Shown here one piece after another: positions 1 to 11,755 of a stretch of DNA of 64,000 nucleotides (the stretch's first letter is position 1; each line of letters starts with the position of its first letter). The stretch comes from Marasmius tenuissimus. Taxonomy: Eukaryota; Basidiomycota; Agaricomycetes; Agaricales; Marasmiaceae. The notes beneath the pieces are model-generated. The model was not told the DNA's origin and made no database searches. It worked only from the letters and a program-made list of their open reading frames with translations. The stretch spans positions 3,720,001 to 3,784,000 of the forward strand of contig JAQOTA010000047.1 of NCBI GenBank assembly GCA_029532415.1, written 5' to 3'. The position numbers and the translations under genes were made by a program.

Positions 1-799
1 ACAGAATAGATACAATGGCACCGTAGCTAGCTATTATTTCCCGGAGAGCGTTCCCGACTGGAGCGTATCAAAACAGTGTAGTTCTAGCTGCCCGCCATAT
101 CGGCTAGGGACTAAGTTCAGGTTTTCCTATCTCTTATTTCTCTGTACACTAGGCTCTAGTTCTGTTGTGGATATGGGCATATTTAATATTCAACGTGATA
201 TTGAAGGTGCACAAGGAGAGAATTAGCGAGGTCGACGAAGTCGTCGGTCGGTAATAAGTACCCAACTTCGAATTATCGGGGTAAGATACCTCTGTACTCA
301 ACTGCCGTACCGTTCATCATTGAGTTTGAGTTCTTATGGCAATAAGTGTCCTCAGAAGAATGACCACAGCGCGATGGTGCATAAAGTAGCTCGATCACGA
401 GTCGCTTGATCTCTCGGTGACCCCTTCTCTTTAGTCCTCTCTAATGAATATTGGATAAATCCGATGCGACAGTACAAGTAACTTCCACAATATCGTGCTA
501 GAGAGGAACAGGAATGACGTCAAACCTGTGGCACTACCGTGGACCTTCAGGGGATAACGGACCTTCAGGGGATAACTATGCCCATCAACTGTGCAGATAA
601 GCATCGTAGAAATGAACTAGCCACGCAGGGAACAAGTCTCAAGCAGCAAAAACAAGTTGGTAAAACGACAAGCTAGGCCGGATGGAGCACCTCAGTGGTG
701 TCTTCAGCCCATCCCGGGAGTTGGAGCCGCTCCTCAGCCATTTTACAACCACTCTGTAGGTCATTCCCTCCTCATTGTGAGTGCTTCCCAAGAAACTTG
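1..799. other. Intergenic, no gene seen
   Basis: No reading frame here resembles a protein I know, and none has convincing splice structure. The only pattern is an exact 18-bp tandem duplication at 541-558 and 559-576 (GGACCTTCAGGGGATAAC twice). The boundary with the hAT-like end on the right is approximate. Confidence 0.5.
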
Positions 800-919
800 C
801 AGCCGGGTAAGCACGTGACTGAGGCTTTGGCCCAGGCTCGAGCTTTGAGCCTCAGGCTCTCACCGGAAGCTCAGAGCTCGGGCTTGAGGTTTCGACAGCC
901 TCAGGCTCGCGAAACACTA
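800..919 (+). repeat. hAT-type transposon end (solo)
   Basis: This stretch is made of repeated GGCTC/GAGCC words and ends in GGCTCGCGAAACACTA at 904-919. The same arrangement, ending GGCTCGCAAAACACTA, closes the hAT transposase remnant at 37431-37576. Fungal hAT elements commonly carry such subterminal GAGCC repeats next to a terminal inverted repeat beginning TAGTGTTT. I see no transposase here, so it is a lone end or a small non-autonomous copy. The left limit is approximate. Confidence 0.55.
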
Positions 920-1329
920 ATGATAACATCCCTACCGCGTTGCCGACATTCTTGCTCCCAACAGCCCAACTTTATTCTATACTAACCTATTTAACTCAAT
1001 TCGTATGGGCTGTGACCCGCGACCATTTCATACGAATATATATGAATCGGTTTAACCACCGAGTGACCTGTGACCCGTTAGTAAAATTCGGATGAACCCT
1101 TGAGCGCCATCCTATCAATAATCAAAGGGAATCTCCCATATCTTACAAGATTCTACATACTGGGTTGTACTGATCAGATTACAACTTAAAGGTGGTTTTG
1201 GTCTGGTTTTGGTTCAGTCACCAGTGCCACTGCAGTAAACCGTAACGGTAAATCTGTTTGTTGGCCTCAGTACAAGCCCTTGAATATTATCGACACTCAA
1301 TTTGTCTATGAGGCTCTGCACCGTTTTCG

Positions 1330-1500
1330 TGCCAGGTGGGGCGCGACCCGGTTGCTAGACGAGCATCACCTACATCATAGATGAATACACTTGGGTGCAT
1401 CTGTTGTGATACACATCTTTCTTTATAGATTTCCATTCGAACGGAAGCTTTGCAAGGATGTCACGGAGTACAACTGCACTCACCTTTCCCCTTATTGCCC
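1330..1500 (+). repeat. Relic coding fragment, inverted copy of 29163-29351
   Basis: Translated on the plus strand this gives a run like SVVIHIFLYRFPFERKLCKD. The minus strand of 29163-29351 gives SVMIYISLCGFLFERELYKE. The two DNA stretches align over about 130 bases at roughly three-quarters identity by eye. They are probably remnants of one gene family lying in opposite orientations 28 kb apart. I do not recognise the family and neither copy has an intact frame. Confidence 0.4.
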
Positions 1501-1897
1501 ATATATTTGCACGAGAAACAAGCTTGATACAACAGCCAGTGCAAAACCGGTGAGAGCGATCGAACTATCTACCTCAGGCCATATTACAATTCACGACACG
1601 ATTACTGCTGTGTTTCGAACATGTTCATGCCCTCTTGCACGCCTTGTTTCGATTGGTTTCATTGTTGATCCTGATACTGATGATGGTCATAATGCCGCCC
1701 GAAGAGGAACTTGACATAGTGGAGTACGCTCTCATGTAGCTGTTATCAACATGGAGTGTCTAGCCATAAGACGGGCATCAGATCGAGTTGGTGCTTCTAG
1801 TTCATTGAACATACTGAGGAGGCAGCCCTTGGAGACATCACATATCCGAGCAGTCGCACGTGGGTCGCCCTGAAACTGCTTTTTCTCTTCCACCACC

Positions 1898-4084
1898 ATG
1901 GCATCCCAGTTTTTTCAAGGCGCCATCAACACGACAATCGGGGACAGGAGTGTATTCCAACATGTCGAAGGGGACGTAATACATCACAATTATGCGGCTT
2001 GTACACTCTGCCACCAATCTCAAGAGAGGAATGAGATGACAAGTAGGCTCCGGGTGCGTCGTCTCTTTTTACAGGCACCACGGAAGCTAAACGTAATGTT
2101 CGTTTGCTCAGCCAAGCCAGGATCGATTCAGAGAAATTTTCGAAAGCGATGTTATACTTCGGAAAGAGGTCTCGTCTGAGAAAGCGGTAGTTGTGGTCCG
2201 GACACCGTTCAAGGCTGCAAAGTCGTCTCGAGGTCGCGTAGAAACGGTAATCGGGGTGAGAAGGAGGCGCCATACGGTCGAGGTGGTGGGGTATGGAGAC
2301 CGAACATTCACGGTGGTCACACTCGAGCCAGAGGATGAAGAAGTTACACGGATGGTGAGTTCACTTTGTGACCTAGATTTGTACGTTCAGCTGATCAGGC
2401 TCTTGTCTTCCGAAGGTATGGAAACAGGTATACAAGACGTTCTCCACCTCAAGTTTCGTCAAGATTATGTGTGGGGTTTACGTTGATTCATCAGGAGGGT
2501 AAGGTCGCCATTTATTTCGCAGATTTTTGCTCTAGTCAAGTCGGAGCTACCGACCTTTATATTACACGACGGTAAGAAGTCGAATGGGGTGAAGGCCAAC
2601 CTACGGTTAATTGGTTCACACCAGAATTGGTGAATGGGGACGAGTTTATGGATCGATACTGCGAAGATCCCGTCGTATGGGAATATTTGCGAAATACCAA
2701 TGTGGGTACATCGATATATGCTAAAGCCTTGTTAAAACAACGGTCTAGTCGGTCGCCTTTCTCGCCTTAGCTGCCAGCGAAACTCTGGAGATTCTGGTAT
2801 GGAGCTCACTCTCAGCAACAATCGAGTGAGATTAATTAGCAACTTAGGTTTCTTGGGATCTGCAACATTGGGTGTTCAACGTCAAGTCTCGGTCCTGGCA
2901 ATATGATGGTTTCCCCCCAATCTCACGACTGATGAGATCTATGAGGGGCTACTCAACATATACATCTACTTCTCTTCCTCAGGACTTTCTGCCGCACCTT
3001 GTTTCCGAGGACATTCTAACTTGCTTTGAACGGGTTCGGGGAGATTTCTTGCACTTGTGCTCCTCCTTCGGAGATACGTGGGACACAGACCTATCCCAGT
3101 ATGCAAGACATGGGTTTTTGACATTTGGCGCCATTGTTGTACGCGATGAGCTCGGCATTTTTGCCTCCTTTCCCTCTACTCCACCTCCTGAGTGGTGCTG
3201 CGAGAAGGACGACGACGTTAAGTACTCAGAGAAAGGTATGACCAATTGTTATATTCATAGCTTATCATCTGATAAGTTTAGTACCATCGCGCGTTGACCT
3301 GCATGGTCTGCTCGAAATCGACTTACAGTTTTCGTTGCGCCATTCATTAGGAGACCTTGCTCGATACCGCGTGGCCTACCTCAGCCAATCATTTCCACCA
3401 TATGCTAAAAATGTGCATCGGAACCTAGGAAAGTTCTTGCGGGATCTCTAGCAATTGCTTCCGTCTCTGATATTCACTTGTCTCCAGCCTGCATTGACGA
3501 GATTTGCTTTTCCCTTTCTGGCAGCTTTCCAGATGACCCTACTACCCGTCCTACACCAGTGTACCTCTTTGTTCCGCCTATTCCTGTCATAAGGGTCAAT
3601 GGCATGTACTGCGTACGCTACCCCGTCACTTGGTTTTATTGGTCACTCGACCCAGAGGGGATGAACACAATTCCAGAGCAGGAATGGCAGAGACGTAACA
3701 TCTCTACATTGGCAGTCATAATATGCATCGGTTCCTTCTGGAGGATCATCTTCGTCAAAAAGGATACGAGGTAGATGGGAAACGTTATGCTCAAGAACGT
3801 GGATATCCCGAGCTGATATGAGGTACGTAATTCTCAACAATCTGAGCTTGAAGATTGACCTGATTTCTATTACGAGGCGATCCTTATGACGCAAGGATAG
3901 AGGAGCTACGAGAGCCGGGTGGGAATGCATATTCTCATCCTGACTCGCCTCTTGCATCCCCGCCATTATACTCACTAGAAAGAACTTATGGAAAACGCAG
4001 GCCATACGCACCCAGGAGGTATAACTACCGGCTTAGCCAACTACTTCGGGATCTGGATGAAGAATGGTGCGTATCGCCATGAAA
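1898..4084 (+). pseudogene. MASQFFQGA-type agaric family gene, probably decayed
   Basis: The start MASQFFQGAINTTIGDRS followed by VEGDVIHHNY is the hallmark of a large agaric-specific family of unknown function, as I recall it. Exons can be followed in order: N-terminus from 1898; about 2112-2353 (RRRRHTVEVVGYGDRTF); 2523-2571 (KSELPTFILHD); 2626-2699 (LVNGDEFMDRYCEDPVVWEY); about 2850-3234 (ARHGFLTFGAIVV ... PPPEWCCE); 3281-3450 (GDLARYRVAYL); then YLFVPPIPV and WFYWSLDPEG to 3742. After IGSFW the expected continuation (GYEVDGKRYAQERGYPELI) lies in another frame and meets a TGA where an arginine CGA is expected, before GDPYDARIEELREPGG. A further frame change occurs near 3445. Two frame changes plus one nonsense codon argue for a recent pseudogene, although unusual introns or assembly errors are not excluded. 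Exon limits are approximate. Confidence 0.7.
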
Positions 4085-6008
4085 AATCCTGTTTGTGCCT
4101 GATTTTGAAACTTCCACCTTCTAAGCCAACACATCCTCAGATCAGAATAGTATTGCTGAGGATTTAATGACAGTAGATTGATATTTGTTCCTTCGGGGGA
4201 CGAATTGAGTGAGTGGGATCCAGTCAATTGCAAAGAATTGTAGAGTGTTATATGTGTATTGACTTTGCTCCCTCTCCGGCTCATTACTTATACCTTCCCC
4301 GACTAAAATCGTGTTTGTAATATTACCAAGCCCGAGCAAACTGTACCTTGTGGCTAGAATTGATACGAATAATGTAGTCTTGGTTACCTTGCTTCAATGA
4401 TGGTCCCGTGCATCTGAAGGAGAAGAGGGTGTTAATCTCTTGATAAGTGTACGAGATCAAATTTTTCTTGAAGCCCAGGTCGGGCACCCTGGCACCCCTC
4501 CCTCCCCCCTCCTTTTGTATGTATGGTATATGCACGTGAAACACGTACTGGATAAGCATTCAATTTCGCTTTTCTGGGAGATGGCGGGCGGCCGAGGTTG
4601 GTTTCTGGCTACAACGCACACAAGGTACGTTGAGCTCATCTACTACGGCAGAAAGAGTATTATAAAACCTCGACAAGCCTCAGGAGCCCCTTGGAGCCTG
4701 AGATTTTTGGTCGGTCTCAGTAGGTACAAGGAAAACTTGAGGCCCTTTGGCCCTCAACCTCAGACTGGAACTTCCTTTTCTGCCACTCCCCTGCTGGAGA
4801 CGATGGCTAATTTTGAGAGCAATATCGTCTGAGATGCGTGGACAAGGCTGATGTACACTCTGATCAAGGACAGATCTTTACAAGGGTCATCATCATTGGA
4901 AGAAACTTCGTGAAACCTATCGCACTGAAAACATTCAAGTGAACCCAGCCAATCTCCGATATCTGTCAACATCTTCACTCGCTTTCGAGACTTCATCCCA
5001 ATTGTTCTCTACATCGTAAACCGAGATTACTCACAACCTCATCTCAGCTAGGTGTAGGTGAATCACACTTCGGTTGAATCTTGCCCTTAGGCCTTGGGTT
5101 TCATTGCCCTTATCTGTCGCATATTTTTATAAAGTTGCAGAGAGCCTAACTCATTTGCAAGCGAGAAACTAACTGGTTCCTCAGGCTAGACACGCAGACA
5201 TTGTCTTCAAACAGTCTGTAAAAGTCCTGGGGACGCAGTTGTTCCGACGCCACTGGTCGATGCAAATGTCAATTCTACCGTATAAGAATGCTGGAACTAG
5301 ATAAACCAGACTATGGGGTCTTGGATGATATGAATAACGGGCGGAGACTGGTGTTCGTCGGACGATCTCAGTCTTCTGAGGCTGGCAGTGAAAGCTATAG
5401 CTGCGAATGCCGCCTGGCAACTTTGACGGAGGCTAAGATGTTGTGATTTACCCGTATGCTGCTGTGTGCCGGTTTTTCAATGCTCAATACCAGCTGTCCA
5501 TTTTGAGCGAATAGTAACGGAGGAACATGTATCTTCACGGAGAGGAATAGGGAGGAGATATACTAAGTTAATCAGTATTTTGTACCTAGGAAAAAGTTTT
5601 AGTGTCAAGGCCCGTACGTATCTCTGTCGATTGGGGGAGGGGACTCATAAACGACGAACCCGGGATGTCCGAGAACTCAGACGAGATACTTCATAGCTGG
5701 AGCACGTTTATCCCATTATTCCGTTCATCCTCGAGTTCCCCGAGATCCAAGTAAGGACTCTCATGTAGCACCACTGATGGTTCAAAACTGGGGCACGGCA
5801 CGAGCTCAGTACCTGCGCAAGGCGATCCGATCCAAGATCTGTATCCGCATTTTAATCTTTGTGTTGAATAGATGTTGACATTGCCCTGGGACCGTCTACA
5901 GTATATGGTCGTGTCCAGGTGTGAGATGGGGTCGCACTCTTTGCTCCTCTCTTCCCCCTCTCGCATTCACGCTCGTTCTCAGCTGTTCGGTCCCAATGGA
6001 TACCCAAG
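4085..6008. other. Intergenic with a dispersed repeat fragment
   Basis: No convincing gene. On the minus strand near 4440-4510 there is a run GARVPDLGFKKNL beside a CCCTCCC tract. It matches in character the GGVQPRLEKKFALI run on the minus strand of 38416-38769, which looks like a dispersed repeat. Around 4668-4790 there are GAGGCC/CCTCAG words like those at hAT ends. The last few hundred bases should hold the promoter of the gene at 6009. I could not identify a TATA box with confidence. Confidence 0.4.
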
Positions 6009-7387
6009 ATGGGAATCCGTTTACTGTTTGTTTTGTGAGTGTAGTGTGCTTCAATGAAGCTGTACCACTGATCGCTTGAATTTCAGGACAGTCCACTGTC
6101 TTTTTGCAGACCTTTCCCAAGGCTTTTTCGTTGCAGGAATCCCAGACACAGTCACTGAGAGCCAACCGGTTGTTCTTACCTGGGTTCGGGCATTCAACGA
6201 CCCGTCGCTAATCATGCTTGGGTATACCGGTTCGGGTGTCTCTACGCGATTTTTCTCTTCGATTATCGGAACCGGGATAACCGATCAGATACTTGAAGGT
6301 ACAATGACCGTCATCTTTAGCGATGTCAGGTAGATTTAGTTACCTTTATTGAACATAATTGACCCATTGTCTCACTTTGATTCCACCGTACATAGGATTG
6401 TATTGATTCAGGGATTCGACATGACTGCAGCTATTCCTCCTCAATTATCTCGGTGCGTCAAGTTGTGCTAATGTTGACATTTCACTGATCGAAGCTCAGC
6501 TCGCCTTTCTTCGAAGATAAACATCAAATTACTGTCTTTAACGGAGGCGCACCGGCACCTCCCGCAACCACAAGGAGTACAACCCCAGGAGGACAACCTT
6601 CACCAACGTTTGATACACGATCGCAGTAAGTTGAGACGTTGAACCGTCGTGATCATCGCGAATCTCAGGTTCTAGCCCAGAGATGATCCTACGGCCTCAA
6701 CGGCACCAGATACATTAGCGACTCCGACCAGTTTCACTACTGCCAGTAGTGGCAGCAATGGGGAAACGGGGTTCGTATCCAGTCTGTCGTTCAAATTGAT
6801 AGATTGATCGATGTACAATTTCATGCAGACCTCTATCTCCATCAACCGCCGATGCCGCCTCGGGTTCCCCCAAGTCCAAAGTAAATCGCGGCTTGGTCAC
6901 GGGAATGGCCACGAGATTCTTCACGCTGCTTTTATCCGTTGGGTTAGCATGGTACTTTATCAGAAGAAAAAAGCGGTCTGCCATTCAAGCTGAACCCTTG
7001 GACAATTTGTACCCGTCACCATTCCCTTTTCCCGGCAAACTCGGCGGTGGGGAAGCCTCACTGAGCTCTCGGAGGAAAAACAATCCGGTGTTTCAGGCAA
7101 CCGCCTCAAACGACATCCCTGAGCACGAGCAGCGTAAGGAGCCTATAAATACGCATGGAAACGCAATCGTTGCGATATCACCAATCGCCGCAGACGGCAA
7201 TCCCACCGTAGAAGAAAGATCGAGGTTAGAAGTACCGAGCGTCGGGATCTTTCATCACACAGATAGTGGGTGGAGACTCGCGTTCGGGAGACGCTCTCAG
7301 CCCTCGGAACCGGAAGTGGAGGTTCGTTGGAAATGCCACCTAGTTACTCAGAAGCAGGCTGAAGGGTCTGAGTATTCTCGAGAATAG
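6009..7387 (+). CDS. A-type single-pass membrane protein (copy A), tail frameshifted
   Basis: Six exons join in frame: 6009-6034, 6087-6329, 6396-6452, 6500-6625, 6681-6770, 6829-7387. The start MGIRLLFV plus the first codons of exon 2 make a signal peptide cut by an intron. The ectodomain holds AGIPDTVTESQP and the stalk is SPFFED then Ser/Thr/Pro-rich. A hydrophobic segment (FFTLLLSVGLAWYF) precedes the basic stop-transfer IRRKKR. The tail has GIFHHTDSGWRLAFGRRSQP, but after PSE the frame is wrong by one base relative to copy E, so it ends EVEVRWKCHL instead of the family ending. The PPSYSEAG codons are still present in the next frame at about 7330-7360. The ectodomain resembles the Kre9/Knh1-like beta-sandwich of fungal surface proteins; that is a motif impression, not a search result. 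Likely at the plasma membrane. It pairs with the B-type gene 1.1 kb downstream. Confidence 0.75.
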
Positions 7388-8383
7388 GGATTGTGTTTCA
7401 TATTCGACGCGAACGGGTTATCCTAGTAAGAGTGGGGCGATACATGACAAAGGTACATCATAGCATGGGCGATGCTGATCGAATTTTGGGTCGAAAATAG
7501 GCAACGGCGAACAAGAGGTTTGGTGCGGAATATTCCCGTGCACAACTGCTGTATAGTTCATCTTTGGTTTAAAATGAGAAGGACGGCCGCAGTACAATAG
7601 AGCATGACGTACCTCAATATCACGGACAACAAATGCTTCACCTCTCCGTAACTCCTTCTTCCCTAGCTCTATTAGATCTCAAATCGTAGCCTGTCGCGCC
7701 AAGCTAGAAGTAAGGGCTCGTAAGTGAAAAGGCGTTGGTGAGGGCGCGACATTGTTCATATCTCTATCAAAGTGCCATTTGAAGAGAGAAAGACCACCTT
7801 CAAAAGTCGGAACTTCAATTGCCTGCATCTGGCTGAGGCGACATCGGAAGTAGTCTTGGCAAATGATACAGACAGGAATTGGTAAGGAGCGAGTTGCAAG
7901 TAAGTGGCGATGGTGATAGGTATCGCAGGTTCTTCACTGAGTCGCTTCAAACATGTTCAAGACCACGAGTTGGGAGAAGTTTTCTTCCAACATCGAGGGC
8001 TACCGTAAGGATCAGTCCGCAGTCGAGATCGAGATTGGAGGCGACTACGCACGCAAATTTTCACCCCCTCCAGATTGATAAGGCTATTCTTGCAAAGCTG
8101 CGGCGGAAAGATGGCTGTTGAGAGTGCAAACATCAATGACATGTCATAGATCGTACTAATGTTGCCCTGATTCGACCGGGTTCCGCTTCCATGAGGGATA
8201 TGAGGACCTCTGTCGACGTACTGAAGCTGTATCGACATCGGCTCAGTGGGGGTTCGGAAGAAAACATCTTGTTTGTTGGTGCTTGCTGTCGTTTTTGACG
8301 TGTCTTCTGTTCCCACGGTCACCGAGGCGAGATTCGACTCAACAATCGCAAGCCGCATATGGGCGGGACAATGGTTGTGTATC
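7388..8383 (-). other. Intergenic part of a duplicated segment, with a minus-strand ORF of unknown meaning
   Basis: The stretch 7640-8350 is about 90% identical by eye to 21250-21960, as part of a duplicated unit. On the minus strand both copies share an open frame containing MSIQLQYVDRG and GSGTRSNQGNIST (about 8000-8400 here). Because the duplication is recent, a shared frame does not prove coding. I do not recognise the sequence. A third, much more diverged copy lies at 31280-31650. Confidence 0.4.
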
Positions 8384-8432
8384 CTGCTGCACATCTTCAT
8401 TTTTGCTGTTCATCGATGAAGATGTGCAGCAG
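8384..8432. promoter_or_regulatory. Perfect 17-bp hairpin upstream of gene B
   Basis: CTGCTGCACATCTTCAT at 8384-8400 is followed after 15 bases by its exact reverse complement at 8416-8432. It lies 62 bases before the start codon of copy B, so it falls in the promoter or 5' leader. In the paralogous segment only the outer part of the arms survives (21980-22011). It could be an mRNA structure or a palindromic protein site; function is unknown. Confidence 0.5.
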
Positions 8433-8493
8433 AAAACCGTTAAATTCCCCGCCCTACACTACCTCTCTATATCTCTTGTCCTGCCTTTTTCCA

Positions 8494-9793
8494 ATGCTCC
8501 GAGTCGTCAGGTGTGTACAACCAGTTCAAGGAGTGTATACACTTTGCTCACCAGTTTTAGGTTTCTTCTGTTGGCGCCTCGAATATTTGTTTGCTTCCCG
8601 GTCTTTACTCAGGCGACAGTCGCCAGGATGATCTCAGGGCAGGATCTACGAGCATACACTACTCGAATGGCCATCGATGGTGCTGAATTGAGAGAGTTGT
8701 CCGGTTCGGTGGTTGTCACCGTCGCGGGGGGAAGGTGATATTCTTTTGGCGATTCACCAGCTTGCAAAGATTCTAACGTTGAATCTCTCAGGCTTCATCG
8801 TCTGGGAGACTCGACTGGTAGATGTGAAAATGGCGATGACGACGATAAACCGAAGGGAAATGGGATATGGGGATCTGAGCTTGAGTATGGCACGGATCTT
8901 TCAGTCAGTATAGGCCCACCTCTGAATATGTCATTCAGCTCGTTTGGAGACCCACCGGGTAGCCCAGGGTGCTCGAGAACCCATCCCAGAACCTCAGAAC
9001 ATCCGTGAGTACCCAAGTCAACAGGGTCGTATCAACTCACATGACACCCAACAGAAAAGGAGAAGAAACACCTACGTCAATGAATCATCCAACTCCGAGC
9101 TTCCCAGCCACGCAGCGTACCAAGGAAGCGAACCTGGGGATAATCATTGGAAGCATACTTGGAGTATTCGCGGCTCTGTTCCTTGTTGCAGTGGCATGGA
9201 GGTTTCGACAAAGAAAGAAAGGCCAGATTTCGATGGATACTGAGAGAATGCCATCCAACAGCAACAAAGCTCATCCCGTAACGCCATATCTTCTTCCCGA
9301 GGTATTTCAAGTTAGAGAGAAGCGAACTCGGCTGCGGATGAAGCGAGATTCATTTATGAGGACTCCGCACCCAGTAGAGTCTTGCGAGGCTTCCTCGGGC
9401 AGGTTTGAGAACAGGGACAATGCAATAACGTTGCGAAACGATGATAATGACCAGGCCGTTCGAACACCCCCGACGGTGCCTGCCCATGCTCGATGGTGGG
9501 ACAGGCCAACGAGTACTACTCAGTCAAGCATTATCCCAGCAATTCACTGGATCGGAGAAGAAGGAGGAACCGCTATGGGGCAAATAATAACACCTCCAGC
9601 GACTACGGACATCAATCTCATCGTGGGTCGGCACGGACAGATAGATCTAGATCCAGTGAAAGGCCCAATATTTCAACACACAGATAGTGGCTGGAGGCTG
9701 GCTTTTGGAAGAACCGTCTCTGAGTGCCAGTCGTCTGGATCTGGAAGTGGAGGCGAACTCGTGATGCCGCCTACTTATTCAGAGGCTAATTGA
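8494..9793 (+). CDS. B-type single-pass membrane protein (copy B), intact, PPTY tail
   Basis: Four exons join in frame: 8494-8510 (only 17 nt, MLRVV plus two bases), 8561-8734, 8792-9004, 9055-9793. The first two give a signal peptide (MLRVVRFLLLAPRIFVCF). The ectodomain is short and beta-rich (GSVVVTVAGGR), followed by an acidic, Gly/Pro-rich stalk with two cysteines. The membrane helix is GIIIGSILGVFAALFLVAVAW, followed by the basic patch RFRQRKK. The roughly 200-residue cytosolic tail is polar and ends with IFQHTDSGWRLAFGR and then VMPPTYSEAN. PPTY fits the PPxY consensus bound by WW domains. All junctions are GT-AG and every phase closes, so this is the reference B-type copy. A role in surface sensing or ubiquitin-linked sorting is inference only. 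Confidence 0.8.
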
Positions 9794-10938
9794 AGGCTTC
9801 TCATACTGATACCCAATTACTTCGCCCGTGACTCCGTAATTTTGGACTTCATTTATCTATTATTCCCTAGTATTTGAAAGTACAGCCCAAAGACATTGTA
9901 AATCAATGGTGACTTGAGTCAATCGCCAGAAGAGACAACAACGACCTAAGGCTAAGTGAATGGCAATCATATGTAGCCCTAGGAACGGAACCCTGAGAAC
10001 TGATGTGAAGGGAGGTAGGCAGTCCCGGCCACACCTGCATTATCCAGCACTGAGTAGACAGGGGGGGAAATGAAAAACACGGGTAGTAACGATGGTAGTG
10101 AGGTAGCCGTGTTTTTCAACAAGCGAAACACCCAAGTGTGTGGCGAAGAGAATGCACAGGTTCCCATATAGGGAAATGATGTCTTTGACTGGCCAGTTGA
10201 AGGGTGGAGAAGCAACCTTCTCAACATTCTTCTTGACCGCAGACCTGAGCAAGCTGGCAAGAGAGGTTCAAAAGAATGTAGTGTTTCATGCTAGTGAAAG
10301 ATGCTGGTGTTGATGATAGGAGGTTGTGGTGATTGACCAAAGTGATTTCACTCATGCAATCTAGAGTGCGACGCCGTGTTGGCAACAATGAAGGTCAAAC
10401 CTAGGGATCAGATCAAACCCAATCCTCTGGTGACTTATAAGATAAGGCCCAAAGAACCACTGCTAGGCAGTCGCGCACAAACACCACAAGAGGTCAGCTG
10501 TACTGAGGTGTAAGAAGGGTGGTCAAACAGAGAGATGAACTTACAAGTTCCTCCCAATAGGCTTGAAGATGGCGGTTTTATGGAGAAAAGCTACACGGCT
10601 AATTTGCCACTTGCATAGCGCACATGTTATGTCGGCATGCTCTTTGGGTGTGAGTGATACTAGGGATTGGGGAAAAGGGAGAGAGGAGGAGGAGGAGGAG
10701 GAGGAGGAGGAGAAGTATAAGGGAATTACTTGATACTTGCAACGTGCAGGAGATGGATCCACCAGCTCCAGAGTCTGATCACACAACTTCTCATTCACAT
10801 CCACATCAATATCATGATCATCTTATTCTATTTTCAACGTCTCTAGTAGCATAAGAACTCCACACAAGTTTGGATATGCTTGTTTCCTTTCCCCACTTTC
10901 TCATCTACCCATAGTACGAGCCTCAATGGATATCTATC
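9794..10938. other. Intergenic, with an (AGG)n microsatellite
   Basis: No supportable gene. A pure AGG repeat of about ten units lies at 10683-10712. From about 10,000 the DNA becomes CpG-poor, marking the left edge of a transposon-rich block. The final 100 bases should hold the promoter of the truncated gene at 10939. Confidence 0.45.
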
Positions 10939-11544
10939 ATGCCCATCTACCCCCCACTTATTCTGTGAGTTTGTTTCATCAGAATTTTATGCCCAAACAG
11001 CAGCTGAAAAGCCTGAGAATCTTTAACATACTGTCTTTACTCGCCTTGAAGCACACTCAATGCTTCTCCATCACAGGAATTCCCGATCAAGTAACAACAG
11101 GGCAAACAGTTGCCTTTACGTGGTTTTGCGAGACAAACAATCCAACAAGTTTTGCTCTTGCCAAAACTAGTGTAGGTAACCCAGCAGCCAGTCTGATTTC
11201 CCCCTCTGCCAGCATGGCAACTTCACAGCTTCAGGGTGCTCTGACAGCTGTCTTCATGAACATCAGGTAGGTGTTCGTGTTTATAGTCATGGTCAAGGTT
11301 CTTGTTCTGAGCATGGTTCAAACAGAACACTCTATTGCTGCATATGATCTCCAAAACCAGAAACTTGAAGCAATCTTGAATGAGGGTTCCCGACTGTGTG
11401 TCGTTCTCCATACCAAAGATTTTGCGCTAAATTAGTTTTGCAGTTCACCTTTCTTCATAAATATTGGTGGGATTATTGTTGTGGCTGGAGGTTCCCATAC
11501 AACACTGGGCAGCTCACCTAATGCTAATCTAACAGAGCAAGCGG
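10939..11544 (+). pseudogene. A-type membrane protein, truncated (copy C)
   Basis: Exons 10939-10964 and 11018-11266 give a good signal peptide (MPIYPPLILIFNILSLLAL) and a full A-type ectodomain (ITGIPDQV, FTWF, NPTSFALAKT). The third exon (about 11328-11398) is two bases shorter than in copies D and M, which breaks the frame around AAYDL. The fourth exon from 11444 still reads SPFFINIGGIIVVAGG. After that nothing resembles the stalk, membrane helix or tail. A LINE-like ORF with a 3' poly(A) run follows, so the 3' half was probably lost or displaced by that insertion. CpG is scarce across the whole copy. Confidence 0.7.
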
Positions 11545-11755
11545 TGACACTGAATGGATTGAAATCCACATCACCAATGTCTGGAGGTCACACTTTGTCT
11601 TCAACCTGAGATGAAACCCCCCCCCCCCACAGTTTGTCCTCCTTGAAATCAGTGATAAATACTGTGTGCATACAACATCTCACTCTGGGAAGAGAAATTA
11701 ACAAGGAACATGCCTATGTAGCTCACAATCACCCTCAAACCCACCAACTACAGCA

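Noticed and set aside
6009..7387. Calling the membrane family WSC or Mid2 stress sensors
   Set aside because: The topology is similar, but there is no WSC cysteine pattern and no Mid2-like tail, so only a general description is justified.
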